A stretch of 46,484 nucleotides of DNA from NCBI RefSeq assembly GCF_002286785.1, contig NZ_MUJY01000049.1, positions 1 to 46,484 of the forward strand, given 5' to 3'. The DNA is from Pseudomonas sp. PIC25 (GTDB lineage Bacteria; Pseudomonadota; Gammaproteobacteria; Pseudomonadales; Pseudomonadaceae). The translations under genes were made by a program, and so were the position numbers. The notes beneath the pieces were generated by a model that made no database searches, was not told the DNA's origin, and saw only the letters and a program-made list of their open reading frames with translations. This document shows positions 1-8,074 of the stretch, one piece after another; within the stretch, counting starts at the first letter, position 1, and every line of letters begins with the position of its first letter.

Positions 1-21
1 ATCCTCCGCAAGGGGCTTGAA

Positions 22-52
22 ATGGTGTCCACCAAAAACAGGTGGACACCAT
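22..52. repeat. Perfect 12-bp inverted repeat at the start of hsdR
   Basis: Bases 22-33 (atggtgtccacc) are the exact reverse complement of bases 41-52 (ggtggacaccat), with a 7-base A-rich loop at 34-40. The right arm contains the possible GTG start at 42 and most of the ATG start at 51. As DNA it could be an operator for a dimeric regulator. As RNA the hairpin would bury the hsdR start region. The repeat is directly visible; its role is inference. Confidence 0.75.
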
Positions 53-3000
53 GCCGAAGCCAGGAGGGATCGAGGAGGCGTGTTCGCCAGACGCTTACAA
101 CCTCTACGCGGAGTGGACAGGTAGTTCCTCCAGCGAAGGTCGACATACCCAGCAGGATGTGGTTCTGGAGGGGCGTCTGCGTGCTGCACTCAGCAAGCTC
201 AATCCTGACTTGCCCAGCGATGCCATCGATCTGGTGGTCGAGGAATTGGCCCGAGATCGCTCCAAGCTGCTGCCAGTCAACGCGAATCAGGAAGTCTACC
301 GGCTGCTGAAGGATGGAGTGCCCGTCTCGGTTACCGATGAGCATGGACACAACACGCTCAAGGTGGCCAAGGTCATCGATTGGGGCAAGGTTGAGGAGAA
401 CGACTTCTTCCTCGCCTCCCAGTTCTGGGTCAAAGGGGATTACCACACCCGGCGCACCGATCTGCTGGGTTTCGTGAACGGTATCCCGCTGCTGTTCGTT
501 GAGCTGAAGGCAACGCACAAGACACTCAAAGCTGCCTACGACGACAACCTCACTGACTACCGCACTGTCATCCCGCAGCTGTTCACCTACAACGCCGCAC
601 TGATGCTATCGAACGGATCCCAGACGGTGGTGGGTAGCACCTTCTCACCCTGGGAGCATCTGTTCGAGTGGAAGCGGATCAACGATGAAGGTGAGAAGGG
701 CGTTGTGTCGCTGGAAACGGCGATCCGAGGCATCGGTGAGCCTTCCAGGCTGCTGGACATCATCGAGAACTTCACCGTTTTCGAGGACGTAGCTGGTGGC
801 GTGATCAAAAAGATCGCCAAGAATCACCAGTACTTGGGGGTCAATAAGGCCATCGCTGAAGTCTGGCGTACCAAGGATCGCCCCAAGGATCAGGCCGGGA
901 GGCTTGGCGTCTTCTGGCACACCCAAGGGTCAGGCAAGTCTCTGTCGATGGTCTTCTTCGCTCAGAAGATCCTGCGCAAGATCCCAGGCAACTGGACGTT
1001 CGTGATCGTCACTGACCGCAACGAGCTGGACGAGCAAATCTACAAGACCTTCGCGGCCACAGGCGCGGTGGGTGAGGTCGAAGCCCATGCCACCAGCGGT
1101 GCTCATCTCAAGCAGTTGCTCAGTGAGGATCACCGCTACGTCTTCACCTTGATCCAGAAGTTCGGCACGAAGAAGGGCGAGGTCTACCCGCAGCTCTCTG
1201 ACCGCCAGGACATCATTGTCATCACTGACGAAGCTCACCGTTCCCAGTACGACACCCTGGCCATGAACATGAGGACGGCACTCCCTAATGCCGCCTTCCT
1301 GGGTTTCACCGGGACGCCACTGATGGCTGGCGAGGAGAAGACCAAAGAGGTCTTCGGTGACTACATCTCCGTCTATGACTTCGGCCAGTCCATCGCTGAT
1401 GGAGCCACGGTTCCGCTGTACTACGAGAACCGCATTCCCGAGATGCAGCTCATCAACGACAACCTCAACGAGGACATGGCGGCGTTACTCGAAGAGGCCG
1501 AGCTGGACGAGGAGCAGGAGCGCAAAGTCGAGCAGGTCTTCGCCCGTGAGTACCACCTGATCACCCGAGAAGATCGCCTTGAGGCCATCGCCAAGGATCT
1601 GGTGAACCACTTCGTTGGTCGTGGTTACCAGGGCAAGGCCATGCTGGTGTGCATCGACAAGGCCACCGCTGTCCGCATGTACAACAAGGTTCAGGATCAC
1701 TGGAAGACGTATCTGGCTGACCTGAAAGCTCAACTCGCAAAGGCTCCCAAGGAGCAGCAGGAGGAGTTGCAGCACAAGATCCAGGTGATGACATCGACCG
1801 ACATGGCGGTGGTTGTCTCCCAAGGTCAGAACGAGGTGAAGGAACTAGCCGACAAAGGGCTGGACATCATCCCGCACCGTAAGCGCATGAATGAGGAGAA
1901 CCTGGGCGAGAAGTTCAAGGATTCCAAGGATCCGCTGCGGTTGGTCTTCGTGTGCGCCATGTGGATCACCGGCTTTGACGTGCCGTCTTGCTCGACCATC
2001 TACCTCGATAAGCCGATGAAGAACCACACCCTGATGCAGACCATTGCTCGGGCTAACCGGAAGTATCCGGGCAAGGAAGCGGGATTGATCGTCGACTATG
2101 TGGGAGTCTTCCGTAAGCTGCAGGAAGCCTTGGCGATCTACGGTGGGGCTTCTTCTGGTGAAGGCGGTGAGGGTGAGCCAATCAAGAACAAGGCCGAGCT
2201 GGTCGAGTACTTGAAGCACCTGCTTGCCAGGGGGATCTCGTTCCTGTCCGAGCATGGTGTGAATGCCCAGGCCATCAAGGATGCTCAAGGCTTCGAGAAG
2301 GTGGCCAAGCTGGATGATGCTGTTGAGCAACTCATTGCCAATGAGGAAACCAAGAACAGCTTTATGAGTCAGGCCCGGATTGTGTCTCGGGTCTACAGAG
2401 CGATTCTTCCCGATCCTGATGCCAATGAGCTTGCTGCTGATGCTGTGCTGATCTCCGTGATTGCTCAGAAGATCAAGGCACTGGCCCCTCCTGTCGACAT
2501 CTCCGAGGTAATGCAGCAGGTCGAGGAATTGCTGGATCGCTCTATCGCTCCTGTGCCGTACATCATCAAAGATGACGACGATCAGCCACTGCATGATCTC
2601 AGCCAGATCGACTTCGAGAAGCTCAAGGAGAAGTTCGATAAGGGACGCAAGCGCACCGAGGCCGAGAAGCTCCGGGCTTTGCTGAGCATGAAACTGGAAA
2701 CCATGCTGACCGAGAATCCCACTCGCAAGGACTTCATGGAGAAGTTCCAGAAGCTGATCGACGCCTACAACTCTGGCAGTTTGAACATCGAGGTGTTCTT
2801 CAAGGAGCTGGTGGATCTCACTGCTGATCTGCAGGTCGAGGATCAACGAGCTATCCGCGAGAACCTCTCGGAGGAAGAGCTGGCTCTGTTCGACATCCTG
2901 ACCAAGCCAGTGCCGGAGCTTGCGGAGAAGGAAAAGGCGCAAGTGAAGAAGGTCTGCAAGGAGCTTCTGGAGACCCTGAAGGCTGAGAAACTGGTGCTCG

Positions 3001-3182
3001 ACTGGCGCAAGAAAGACAGGGCTAGAAGTGATGTGCGGCGCACTCTGGAGATCGTCTTCGACCGGGGCTTGCCTGAGAGCTACGACGAAGGGATCTACAA
3101 CGAGAAGTGCGAGCTGGCCTTCCACCACATCTTCACGAGCTACTACGGGGCTGGTGAGAGCGTGTACTCGGCTATGCGGTAA
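51..3182 (+). CDS. hsdR: Type I restriction endonuclease subunit R (HsdR)
   Basis: This is the motor and nuclease subunit of a type I restriction-modification enzyme, which translocates and cuts unmethylated DNA together with HsdM and HsdS. Numbering from the GTG at 42, the RecB-like nuclease site is at about 140-156 (D140, then E154-L-K156). The Walker A motif TQGSGKS is at 294-300, the DEAH box at 396-399 and helicase motif GFTGTPL at 421-427, with a motif VI-like stretch QTIARANRKYPGK further on. The ~1043 residues fit the family. I chose the ATG at 51 because AGGTGG lies five bases upstream; the in-frame GTG at 42 sits inside a hairpin and has no ribosome site. hsdM and hsdS are not in the window and would have to lie upstream. 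Codon use is less GC-extreme than in dnaX, consistent with an accessory gene. Confidence 0.95.
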   Translation: MPKPGGIEEACSPDAYNLYAEWTGSSSSEGRHTQQDVVLEGRLRAALSKLNPDLPSDAIDLVVEELARDRSKLLPVNANQEVYRLLKDGVPVSVTDEHGHNTLKVAKVIDWGKVEENDFFLASQFWVKGDYHTRRTDLLGFVNGIPLLFVELKATHKTLKAAYDDNLTDYRTVIPQLFTYNAALMLSNGSQTVVGSTFSPWEHLFEWKRINDEGEKGVVSLETAIRGIGEPSRLLDIIENFTVFEDVAGGVIKKIAKNHQYLGVNKAIAEVWRTKDRPKDQAGRLGVFWHTQGSGKSLSMVFFAQKILRKIPGNWTFVIVTDRNELDEQIYKTFAATGAVGEVEAHATSGAHLKQLLSEDHRYVFTLIQKFGTKKGEVYPQLSDRQDIIVITDEAHRSQYDTLAMNMRTALPNAAFLGFTGTPLMAGEEKTKEVFGDYISVYDFGQSIADGATVPLYYENRIPEMQLINDNLNEDMAALLEEAELDEEQERKVEQVFAREYHLITREDRLEAIAKDLVNHFVGRGYQGKAMLVCIDKATAVRMYNKVQDHWKTYLADLKAQLAKAPKEQQEELQHKIQVMTSTDMAVVVSQGQNEVKELADKGLDIIPHRKRMNEENLGEKFKDSKDPLRLVFVCAMWITGFDVPSCSTIYLDKPMKNHTLMQTIARANRKYPGKEAGLIVDYVGVFRKLQEALAIYGGASSGEGGEGEPIKNKAELVEYLKHLLARGISFLSEHGVNAQAIKDAQGFEKVAKLDDAVEQLIANEETKNSFMSQARIVSRVYRAILPDPDANELAADAVLISVIAQKIKALAPPVDISEVMQQVEELLDRSIAPVPYIIKDDDDQPLHDLSQIDFEKLKEKFDKGRKRTEAEKLRALLSMKLETMLTENPTRKDFMEKFQKLIDAYNSGSLNIEVFFKELVDLTADLQVEDQRAIRENLSEEELALFDILTKPVPELAEKEKAQVKKVCKELLETLKAEKLVLDWRKKDRARSDVRRTLEIVFDRGLPESYDEGIYNEKCELAFHHIFTSYYGAGESVYSAMR

Positions 3183-3189
3183 CGGTGGT

Positions 3190-3219
3190 TTGGGGGAGCA
3201 AAAAATAATGCACCCCCAA
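3190..3219. terminator. Possible hairpin between convergent hsdR and recombinase
   Basis: TTGGGGG (3190-3196) pairs with CCCCCAA (3213-3219) around an A-rich loop, in the 54-base gap between the converging genes. There is no clear T-run after either arm, so factor-independent termination is uncertain. Confidence 0.3.
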
Positions 3220-3236
3220 GCACACAACCTCGTCTA

Positions 3237-3818
3237 TCAGGTGGCCGCCTCTGGCACTCGCAGCACCCTGCAAGCCCGCTTCACGGCAGCCGTTGAGATC
3301 CCCCAGTGCTTGGCCGTATCTGCAATGCTGGCCTCGTTCTCTTTCCTCCAGATAGCCACGGCCTGATCATCGATCACCTTCGGTGCCCCCAGCTTCTTGC
3401 CCTGCGCCCTGGCTCGCTCGATCCCGGCCATCTGTCGCGCCTTGATGTTGGCTCGTTCCAGCTCAGCTACCGCAGCCAGCATAGTTAGCATTGCCTTGCC
3501 GATTGCGCTGGATAGGTCGAATCCTTCGCGCATCGAGACCACGGTCACGCCCTTGGCTTTAAGGGCTTCCACTGTCTCCAGCACGTCGATGGTGTCTCTG
3601 CCTAGGCGGTCGATGGCGGCCACGACAACCGTGTCTCCCTTCCTGGCGTAGGCATGGAGTGCCTTGAAGCCTTCCCGCTGCATTGCCTTAGTGGCACCGC
3701 TGGTGGCCTCATCGGAGAACCACTCATGGATGTTGTAGCGCTGGCTGATGGCGTGGCGCTGGGCTTCGTTGTTCTGTTCAGAAGTACTGACGCGGACGTA
3801 GGCAAGTACTGCAGTCAT
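3237..3818 (-). CDS. Serine recombinase (resolvase/invertase family)
   Basis: A 193-residue serine site-specific recombinase. The N-terminal catalytic domain starts AYVRVSTSEQ with the nucleophile Ser11 in the RVST context. It continues with the DRLGRD active-site loop, then the long E helix (ending around AELERANIKARQ) and a C-terminal helix-turn-helix (SIADTAKHWGISTAAVKRA). I chose the ATG at 3816-3818, where the family homology begins; the open frame runs on to 4031 but the extra 71 residues do not look coding. It converges on hsdR and probably acts as a Tn3/Hin-type resolvase or invertase of an island or transposon remnant. No res or inversion sites are obvious. Its substrate cannot be told from the sequence. 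Confidence 0.92.
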   Translation of the reverse strand: MTAVLAYVRVSTSEQNNEAQRHAISQRYNIHEWFSDEATSGATKAMQREGFKALHAYARKGDTVVVAAIDRLGRDTIDVLETVEALKAKGVTVVSMREGFDLSSAIGKAMLTMLAAVAELERANIKARQMAGIERARAQGKKLGAPKVIDDQAVAIWRKENEASIADTAKHWGISTAAVKRACRVLRVPEAAT

Positions 3819-4159
3819 GAATGGATACTCCGGCCTCCAGGTGGATCGCAATCTAGGATCTGAATGATGCATGGTGGATCTGTGATTTTCAACAGAATCG
3901 ATCCATGCGGAGGCCGCATTCTCTCGTTGCTCTTTGAAGGCAGTTTGCTTGGTTACAGGTTCACACATTCTGATCCATTTCCCCATGAGCCCGCATGTAG
4001 TCCAACTTGGGGTCGAGCTGGATGACCACACCTTCCGCCTAGTCGCCTTTGCAGAGCGCGCTACTCCTTTATATATGAGTGAGGTTGAGCCCCATGCTTG
4101 ATTGTCGCGCCTAGGCTCACCGTCTCTACCGAAAGGGCAGCTTGAGCATCGTTTTTGAT

Positions 4160-4213
4160 GGGGGAGGGGGGGTGCCCTGATTTTTTAGGCGGGGAGGGGT
4201 GGGCACCGGGGGG
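4160..4213 (+). other. G-rich tract with quadruplex-forming motif
   Basis: Two G-runs at 4160-4172 (separated by one A) are followed by four at 4191-4213 (GGGG, GGGG, GGG, GGGGGG with spacers of 1, 1 and 4 bases). The latter satisfies the usual G3+N1-7 quadruplex pattern. A 7-bp inverted repeat (ggtgccc / gggcacc) overlaps it. Structure formation is inference. Confidence 0.6.
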
Positions 4214-4285
4214 AATCGAGTGGGGCGGCTCGATAGATAGGGGCTCGTATTTTTGGCAAAAAAGGCCGGTGGGGTGTGGCCAAGT

Positions 4286-4325
4286 GATCCAAAAGGGATC
4301 CAGAAGTGATCCGAAACGGTGATCC
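4286..4325 (+). repeat. GATCC direct-repeat array
   Basis: GATCC occurs at 4286, 4297, 4308 and 4321, three of the four preceded by T (TGATCC) and three followed by an A-rich triplet. The 11, 11 and 13 base spacings are close to one helical turn, which would place the repeats on one face of the DNA. The array lies about 100 bases upstream of the SRP RNA. Confidence 0.55.
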
Positions 4326-4416
4326 AAAGCGCTCCCAAAGGCTCATGCCAGCGCTATAGAATGTGGTCTCCGATTGATAGTCGTGCAACGAGCAGAAAAC
4401 GCTAGAAGTCAGGAAT

Positions 4417-4529
4417 GGCGGGGCTTTCAGCTCCCCTCGCAACGATTACCCGTCAACCTGGTCAGGTCCGGAAGGAAGCAGCCATAGCGGGAACATCGTG
4501 TGCCGGGGTGTGGCTGGTGGGGTCACCTC
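4417..4529 (+). ncRNA. ffs: 4.5S / signal recognition particle RNA, small bacterial type
   Basis: The RNA scaffold of the signal recognition particle, bound by Ffh and FtsY for co-translational membrane targeting. The conserved domain IV hallmark GGTCAGGTCCGGAAGGAAGC starts at 4460 and is followed by AGCC. The asymmetric internal loop is completed by the 3' strand AGCGGGAA. Outer helix segments pair as expected: ACGAT (4442-4446) with ATCGT, CCCC with GGGG, and CAGC with GCTG. The exact 5' and 3' ends cannot be fixed by eye, so the limits are approximate. Its position just upstream of dnaX is typical of Pseudomonas. Confidence 0.93.
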
Positions 4530-4543
4530 CAGTTCTCCGGGCG

Positions 4544-5275
4544 TCAGCGATAGCGCGCCACGATCCTTTCGATCTCTCCCGATGTCTTCATTTCCTCCAG
4601 CGCCTGCAGGATGCGTTCCGTTGGTATGTCCGCAGCCTTGCGCACCATGCAGCTGAGGGGCGTGCGCTCGAGCACGTCGATGGCCACCAGGCGATCGTCG
4701 CTCTCGTGCTGGAGGTTGAACCAGGCCAGGGCGAGGTCGCTGCTGACGGCCAGGTCGTAGCGGCGGGCAAGGAGTTTCTGCAGGACCAGGTCCTGGCTGC
4801 GCGCATCGTCCCGCAGCAGGCTGCCCTGGTCGAAATAGGCTTGGAGCTTCGGATAGCTGTAGCCCAGTACGGTACCGATGAGCTGGGCCCTGCTGTTGCT
4901 CGGCGTCAATTCCATCGGGGTGTCCTGGCGGGCGACCAACAGATCGCGTTGTTCCATGTAGGGCGGGCTCCAGGCGTAGCCGTCGTCTGCGTCGGGTACC
5001 CAGGAGCGGGCGACGTAGCAGCGCACGTCGAATTCGCGATTCTGTTGGGCGAGGAGGACGCGCATGCGCGGCATGACCAGGAATTCCGCCTCCCGACCGA
5101 CGCGCTCGGCCAGTTCGAGCATCAGGTCACGCATGATGCCGCCGGTCAGTTGGCCGTTATCGATGCTGGCCATGGGCATGGCCCAGCTTTCCATGACCGA
5201 AAAGCGCAGCGGCTCCGGCGCGGCCTGGCACAGAGCGCATGAACAGAACAACAACAGCAGCGCGATTTGGCGCAT
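4544..5275 (-). CDS. Periplasmic solute-binding protein, family 3-like
   Basis: A 243-residue exported protein. The first ~19 residues (MRQIALLLLFCSCALCQA) form a signal peptide, and the mature part has the layout of a bacterial family 3 substrate-binding domain. Features include a beta start (LRFSVMESWAMPMAS), GGIMRDLMLELAERVG, the hinge-like stretch IGTVLGYSYP and a C-terminal EIERIVARY helix. I chose the ATG at 5273-5275 because the signal peptide starts there; the open frame extends upstream without sense. It stands alone, with no ABC permease or ATPase next to it, so it may be an orphan sensor or binding protein rather than part of a transporter. The ligand is unknown. It is divergent from dnaX, leaving about 147 bases for both promoters. 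Confidence 0.82.
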   Translation of the reverse strand: MRQIALLLLFCSCALCQAAPEPLRFSVMESWAMPMASIDNGQLTGGIMRDLMLELAERVGREAEFLVMPRMRVLLAQQNREFDVRCYVARSWVPDADDGYAWSPPYMEQRDLLVARQDTPMELTPSNSRAQLIGTVLGYSYPKLQAYFDQGSLLRDDARSQDLVLQKLLARRYDLAVSSDLALAWFNLQHESDDRLVAIDVLERTPLSCMVRKAADIPTERILQALEEMKTSGEIERIVARYR

Positions 5276-5422
5276 GGAAACCCCGGCAGGACTGGCTACG
5301 TCTTCACTATTACAATGACGCTCGTCGCACACCTTGGCCAGACTTGCTCCGCCCATCGGATGCAATTTGTGGCCTGCTCCGCTAGCATTAGCGCTTCTGC
5401 TTCACTGCCGCGACGGATTCCC

Positions 5423-7564
5423 ATGAGTTATCAGGTTCTTGCACGTAAATGGCGCCCGCGCTCGTTCCGCGAAATGGTCGGCCAGACACATGTGCTCAAG
5501 GCCCTGATCAACGCGCTGGACAACCAGCGTCTGCATCACGCCTATCTGTTCACTGGTACCCGCGGGGTGGGTAAGACCACTATCGCGCGTATCCTGGCCA
5601 AGTGCCTCAACTGCGAGACCGGCATCAGCTCGACGCCCTGCGGGCAGTGCTCGGTGTGCCGGGAAATCGACGAGGGTCGTTTCGTCGACCTGATCGAAGT
5701 CGACGCCGCCAGCCGCACCAAGGTGGAAGACACCCGCGAGCTGCTCGACAACGTGCAATACGCGCCGAGCCGTGGGCGCTACAAGGTCTACCTGATCGAC
5801 GAAGTGCACATGCTGTCCACGCACTCGTTCAACGCGTTGCTGAAGACCCTCGAAGAGCCGCCGCCCCACGTCAAGTTCCTGCTGGCTACCACCGACCCGC
5901 AGAAGCTGCCGGTGACCATCCTGTCGCGTTGCCTGCAGTTCTCCCTGAAGAACATGCCGCCGGAGCGGGTGGTCGAGCACCTGACCCACGTGCTCGGCGC
6001 CGAGAACGTTCCTTTCGAAGAGGACGCCCTCTGGCTGCTCGGCCGTGCCGCCGACGGTTCGATGCGCGATGCCATGAGCCTGACCGACCAGGCCATCGCC
6101 TTTGGCGAAGGCAAGGTACTGGCTGCCGACGTGCGCGCCATGCTCGGCAGCCTCGATCATGGCCAGGTCTACGGTGTGCTCCATGCCCTGCTCGAAGGTG
6201 ATGCCCGGGCCCTGCTGGAAGCCGTGCGCCACTTGGCCGAACAGGGACCGGACTGGAACGGTGTGCTGGCTGAAATCCTCAATGTGCTGCACCGGGTGGC
6301 CATCGCCCAGGCGCTGCCGGAAGCGGTGGACAACGGCCAGGGCGACCGCGAGCGGGTCCTGGCGCTGGCCCGGGCGCTGCCGGCCGAAGACGTGCAGTTC
6401 TACTACCAGATGGGCCTGATAGGCCGTCGCGACCTGCCGTTGGCGCCGGACCCGTGCAGCGGCTTCGAAATGGTGCTGCTGCGCATGCTGGCCTTCCGGC
6501 CCGCGGATATGGACGGCGCGCCGAGATCGCCGCTAAAGGACCTGGGAATCAGCAAGGCCACAGCTGATTCCAGCTCGAACCCCGTGGCCGGTGCCGCTGC
6601 TGCGGCGCCGGTCGTTGCGCCGGCTGCCGTACCGGCCGTCTCGTCTGCTGCACCTGCCAGCGTGATGCCCGCGCCCGCGCCGACACCGGCTCCCAGTGCA
6701 CCGCAGGTCGCTGCGGCTCCGGAAACGGTAGTCGCACAGCCTGTTGTCGAAGCGGCGTCTGCGGTGCCGTCGTCGCCGACCCCCGTGTCTGCGGTGGCGG
6801 AAGCGGGGAGGATCGACCTTCCCTGGGAAGAGGCTGCCGCCAGCGAGGTCCCGCCGGAAATCGCTCCTGCGCCTGTCGAAGAGGCTCCGGCGCCCGCCAT
6901 AGCCGAAGCACCGAGCGCCCCGCTGGTCGAGCAGGAAGTCGTCGAGCCCGTGGTTTCTGCCGAGCCGCCGCTGGCAGATATCCCCGCGCCCGTGGATGTG
7001 CCGCCGGTCGCCGAGGCGCCCGCGCCGGAGGCGGAGGACGATGACGAGCCGCCGATGGCCGACGATTACTACGAGACGGACAGCGAGGCCTATGCCTATC
7101 TGGATGCCCTCGAGCCGGCCGAAGACAGCGCCGTGGTCGAGCCGGAGCCCTTGCCCGCGGTACAACCGGCCACCGGTCTGGCGGCGGAGTGGCTGGACCT
7201 GTTCCCACGTCTGGGCCTGGGCGGCCTGACCGGCAGTATCGCCGCCAACTGCACCCTGGTGGCGATCGAGGGTGATACCTGGCGGTTGCACCTGGACCCG
7301 GCCCAGAGTGCGTTGTTCAATGCCAACCAGCAGCGCCGCTTGAACGACGCCTTGAACCAGTACCACGGGCGTCCGCTCAAGCTGGAAATCGAACTGATCC
7401 GGCCGGAACAGGAAACCCCGGCCCAGGCGGCGGCGCGCAAGCGTGCCGAGCGCCAGCGTGCCGCCGAGCTTTCCATCCAGTCCGATCCGCTGGTGCAGCA
7501 GATGATCCAGCAGTTCGCCGCGGTGATCCGCGACGGCACCATCGAACCCGTTGAAAGCGTGTGA
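5423..7564 (+). CDS. dnaX: DNA polymerase III subunit gamma/tau
   Basis: The clamp-loader ATPase that links DNA polymerase III cores at the replication fork. From the ATG at 5423 it has 713 residues, longer than E. coli DnaX (643). Seen: Walker A GTRGVGKTT at 45-53, zinc-site cysteines 64, 73, 76 and 79, DEVH at 126-129, and the SRC arginine-finger motif at 168-170. An Ala/Pro/Glu-rich linker spans roughly 385-580, then the C-terminal tau domain that binds the polymerase and helicase. The gene contains no run of four or more A bases, so the A-AAA-AAG slippery signal that makes gamma in E. coli is absent. ybaB follows after 27 bases, in the usual order. Confidence 0.97.
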   Translation: MSYQVLARKWRPRSFREMVGQTHVLKALINALDNQRLHHAYLFTGTRGVGKTTIARILAKCLNCETGISSTPCGQCSVCREIDEGRFVDLIEVDAASRTKVEDTRELLDNVQYAPSRGRYKVYLIDEVHMLSTHSFNALLKTLEEPPPHVKFLLATTDPQKLPVTILSRCLQFSLKNMPPERVVEHLTHVLGAENVPFEEDALWLLGRAADGSMRDAMSLTDQAIAFGEGKVLAADVRAMLGSLDHGQVYGVLHALLEGDARALLEAVRHLAEQGPDWNGVLAEILNVLHRVAIAQALPEAVDNGQGDRERVLALARALPAEDVQFYYQMGLIGRRDLPLAPDPCSGFEMVLLRMLAFRPADMDGAPRSPLKDLGISKATADSSSNPVAGAAAAAPVVAPAAVPAVSSAAPASVMPAPAPTPAPSAPQVAAAPETVVAQPVVEAASAVPSSPTPVSAVAEAGRIDLPWEEAAASEVPPEIAPAPVEEAPAPAIAEAPSAPLVEQEVVEPVVSAEPPLADIPAPVDVPPVAEAPAPEAEDDDEPPMADDYYETDSEAYAYLDALEPAEDSAVVEPEPLPAVQPATGLAAEWLDLFPRLGLGGLTGSIAANCTLVAIEGDTWRLHLDPAQSALFNANQQRRLNDALNQYHGRPLKLEIELIRPEQETPAQAAARKRAERQRAAELSIQSDPLVQQMIQQFAAVIRDGTIEPVESV

Positions 7565-7591
7565 ACCCCTGAATATCCCGAGGTGATCCCC

Positions 7592-7918
7592 ATGATGAAA
7601 GGTGGCATGGCCGGCCTGATGAAGCAGGCCCAGCAGATGCAGGAAAAGATGCAGAAGATGCAGGAAGAGCTGGCCAACGCCGAAGTGACCGGCCAATCCG
7701 GCGCCGGTCTGGTGAGCGTGGTGATGAACGGTCGCCACGACGTCAAGCGCGTCACGCTGGACGACAGCCTGATGCAGGAAGACAAGGAAATCCTCGAAGA
7801 CCTGATCGCCGCCGCGGTGAACGACGCGGTACGCAAGATCGAGCAGAACAGCCAGGAGAAGATGGCGGGCATGACCGCCGGCCTGCAGCTTCCGCCCGGC
7901 TTCAAGATGCCGTTCTGA
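7592..7918 (+). CDS. YbaB/EbfC family nucleoid-associated protein
   Basis: A 108-residue member of the YbaB/EbfC family of small dimeric DNA-binding proteins, nearly always encoded between dnaX and recR. The sequence has the Met/Gln-rich helix ([19 protein letters not shown]), the central beta strands ([14 protein letters not shown]), the helix [16 protein letters not shown] and the C-terminal PPGFKMPF. I chose the ATG at 7592 (MMKGG...), which matches the family's start and follows GAGGTG; an in-frame GTG at 7583 and an ATG at 7595 are alternatives. Confidence 0.95.
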   Translation: MMKGGMAGLMKQAQQMQEKMQKMQEELANAEVTGQSGAGLVSVVMNGRHDVKRVTLDDSLMQEDKEILEDLIAAAVNDAVRKIEQNSQEKMAGMTAGLQLPPGFKMPF

Positions 7919-7926
7919 TCTCCCCC

Positions 7927-7955
7927 AGCCCTGGCTTCGCCGGGGCTGTTTCTTT
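7927..7955 (+). terminator. Rho-independent terminator after ybaB
   Basis: AGCCCTGGC (7927-7935) pairs with GCCGGGGCT (7939-7947) around a TTC loop, with one G-T pair, and is followed by GTTTCTTT. It would end the dnaX-ybaB transcript before the PfpI gene. Confidence 0.8.
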
Positions 7956-8074
7956 CCGGCTGCCGTTTGCCGCTGATATCGCGACCGGGTGGTCTATGGT
8001 TGCCAGGCAGGCTGCGAATCTTTCGCGGTGCGTGTTCTCTAAAACCCGATGCTTTGATTTTCGAGGAGAACCCC

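Larger units (their letters stand above)
3819..4416. other. Non-coding spacer between recombinase and SRP RNA
   Basis: About 600 bases with no convincing gene. The short open frames here are low-complexity translations of G-rich DNA. The stretch holds an imperfect inverted repeat near 3868-3912 (gcatggtggatc / gatccatgc), the G-rich tract at 4160-4213 and a GATCC repeat array at 4286-4325, both listed separately. The 4.5S RNA promoter must lie near its right end. A possible -10 hexamer is TAGAAG at 4403-4408, but I see no good -35. Confidence 0.6.

Noticed and set aside
1845-3227. 460-codon reverse open frame inside hsdR
   Set aside because: Leu/His/Gln-rich mirror of the HsdR coding strand; the HsdR helicase motifs are on the forward strand.
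3819-4031. N-terminal extension of the serine recombinase
   Set aside because: The 71 extra codons do not resemble recombinase sequence; the catalytic domain starts normally at the ATG at 3818.
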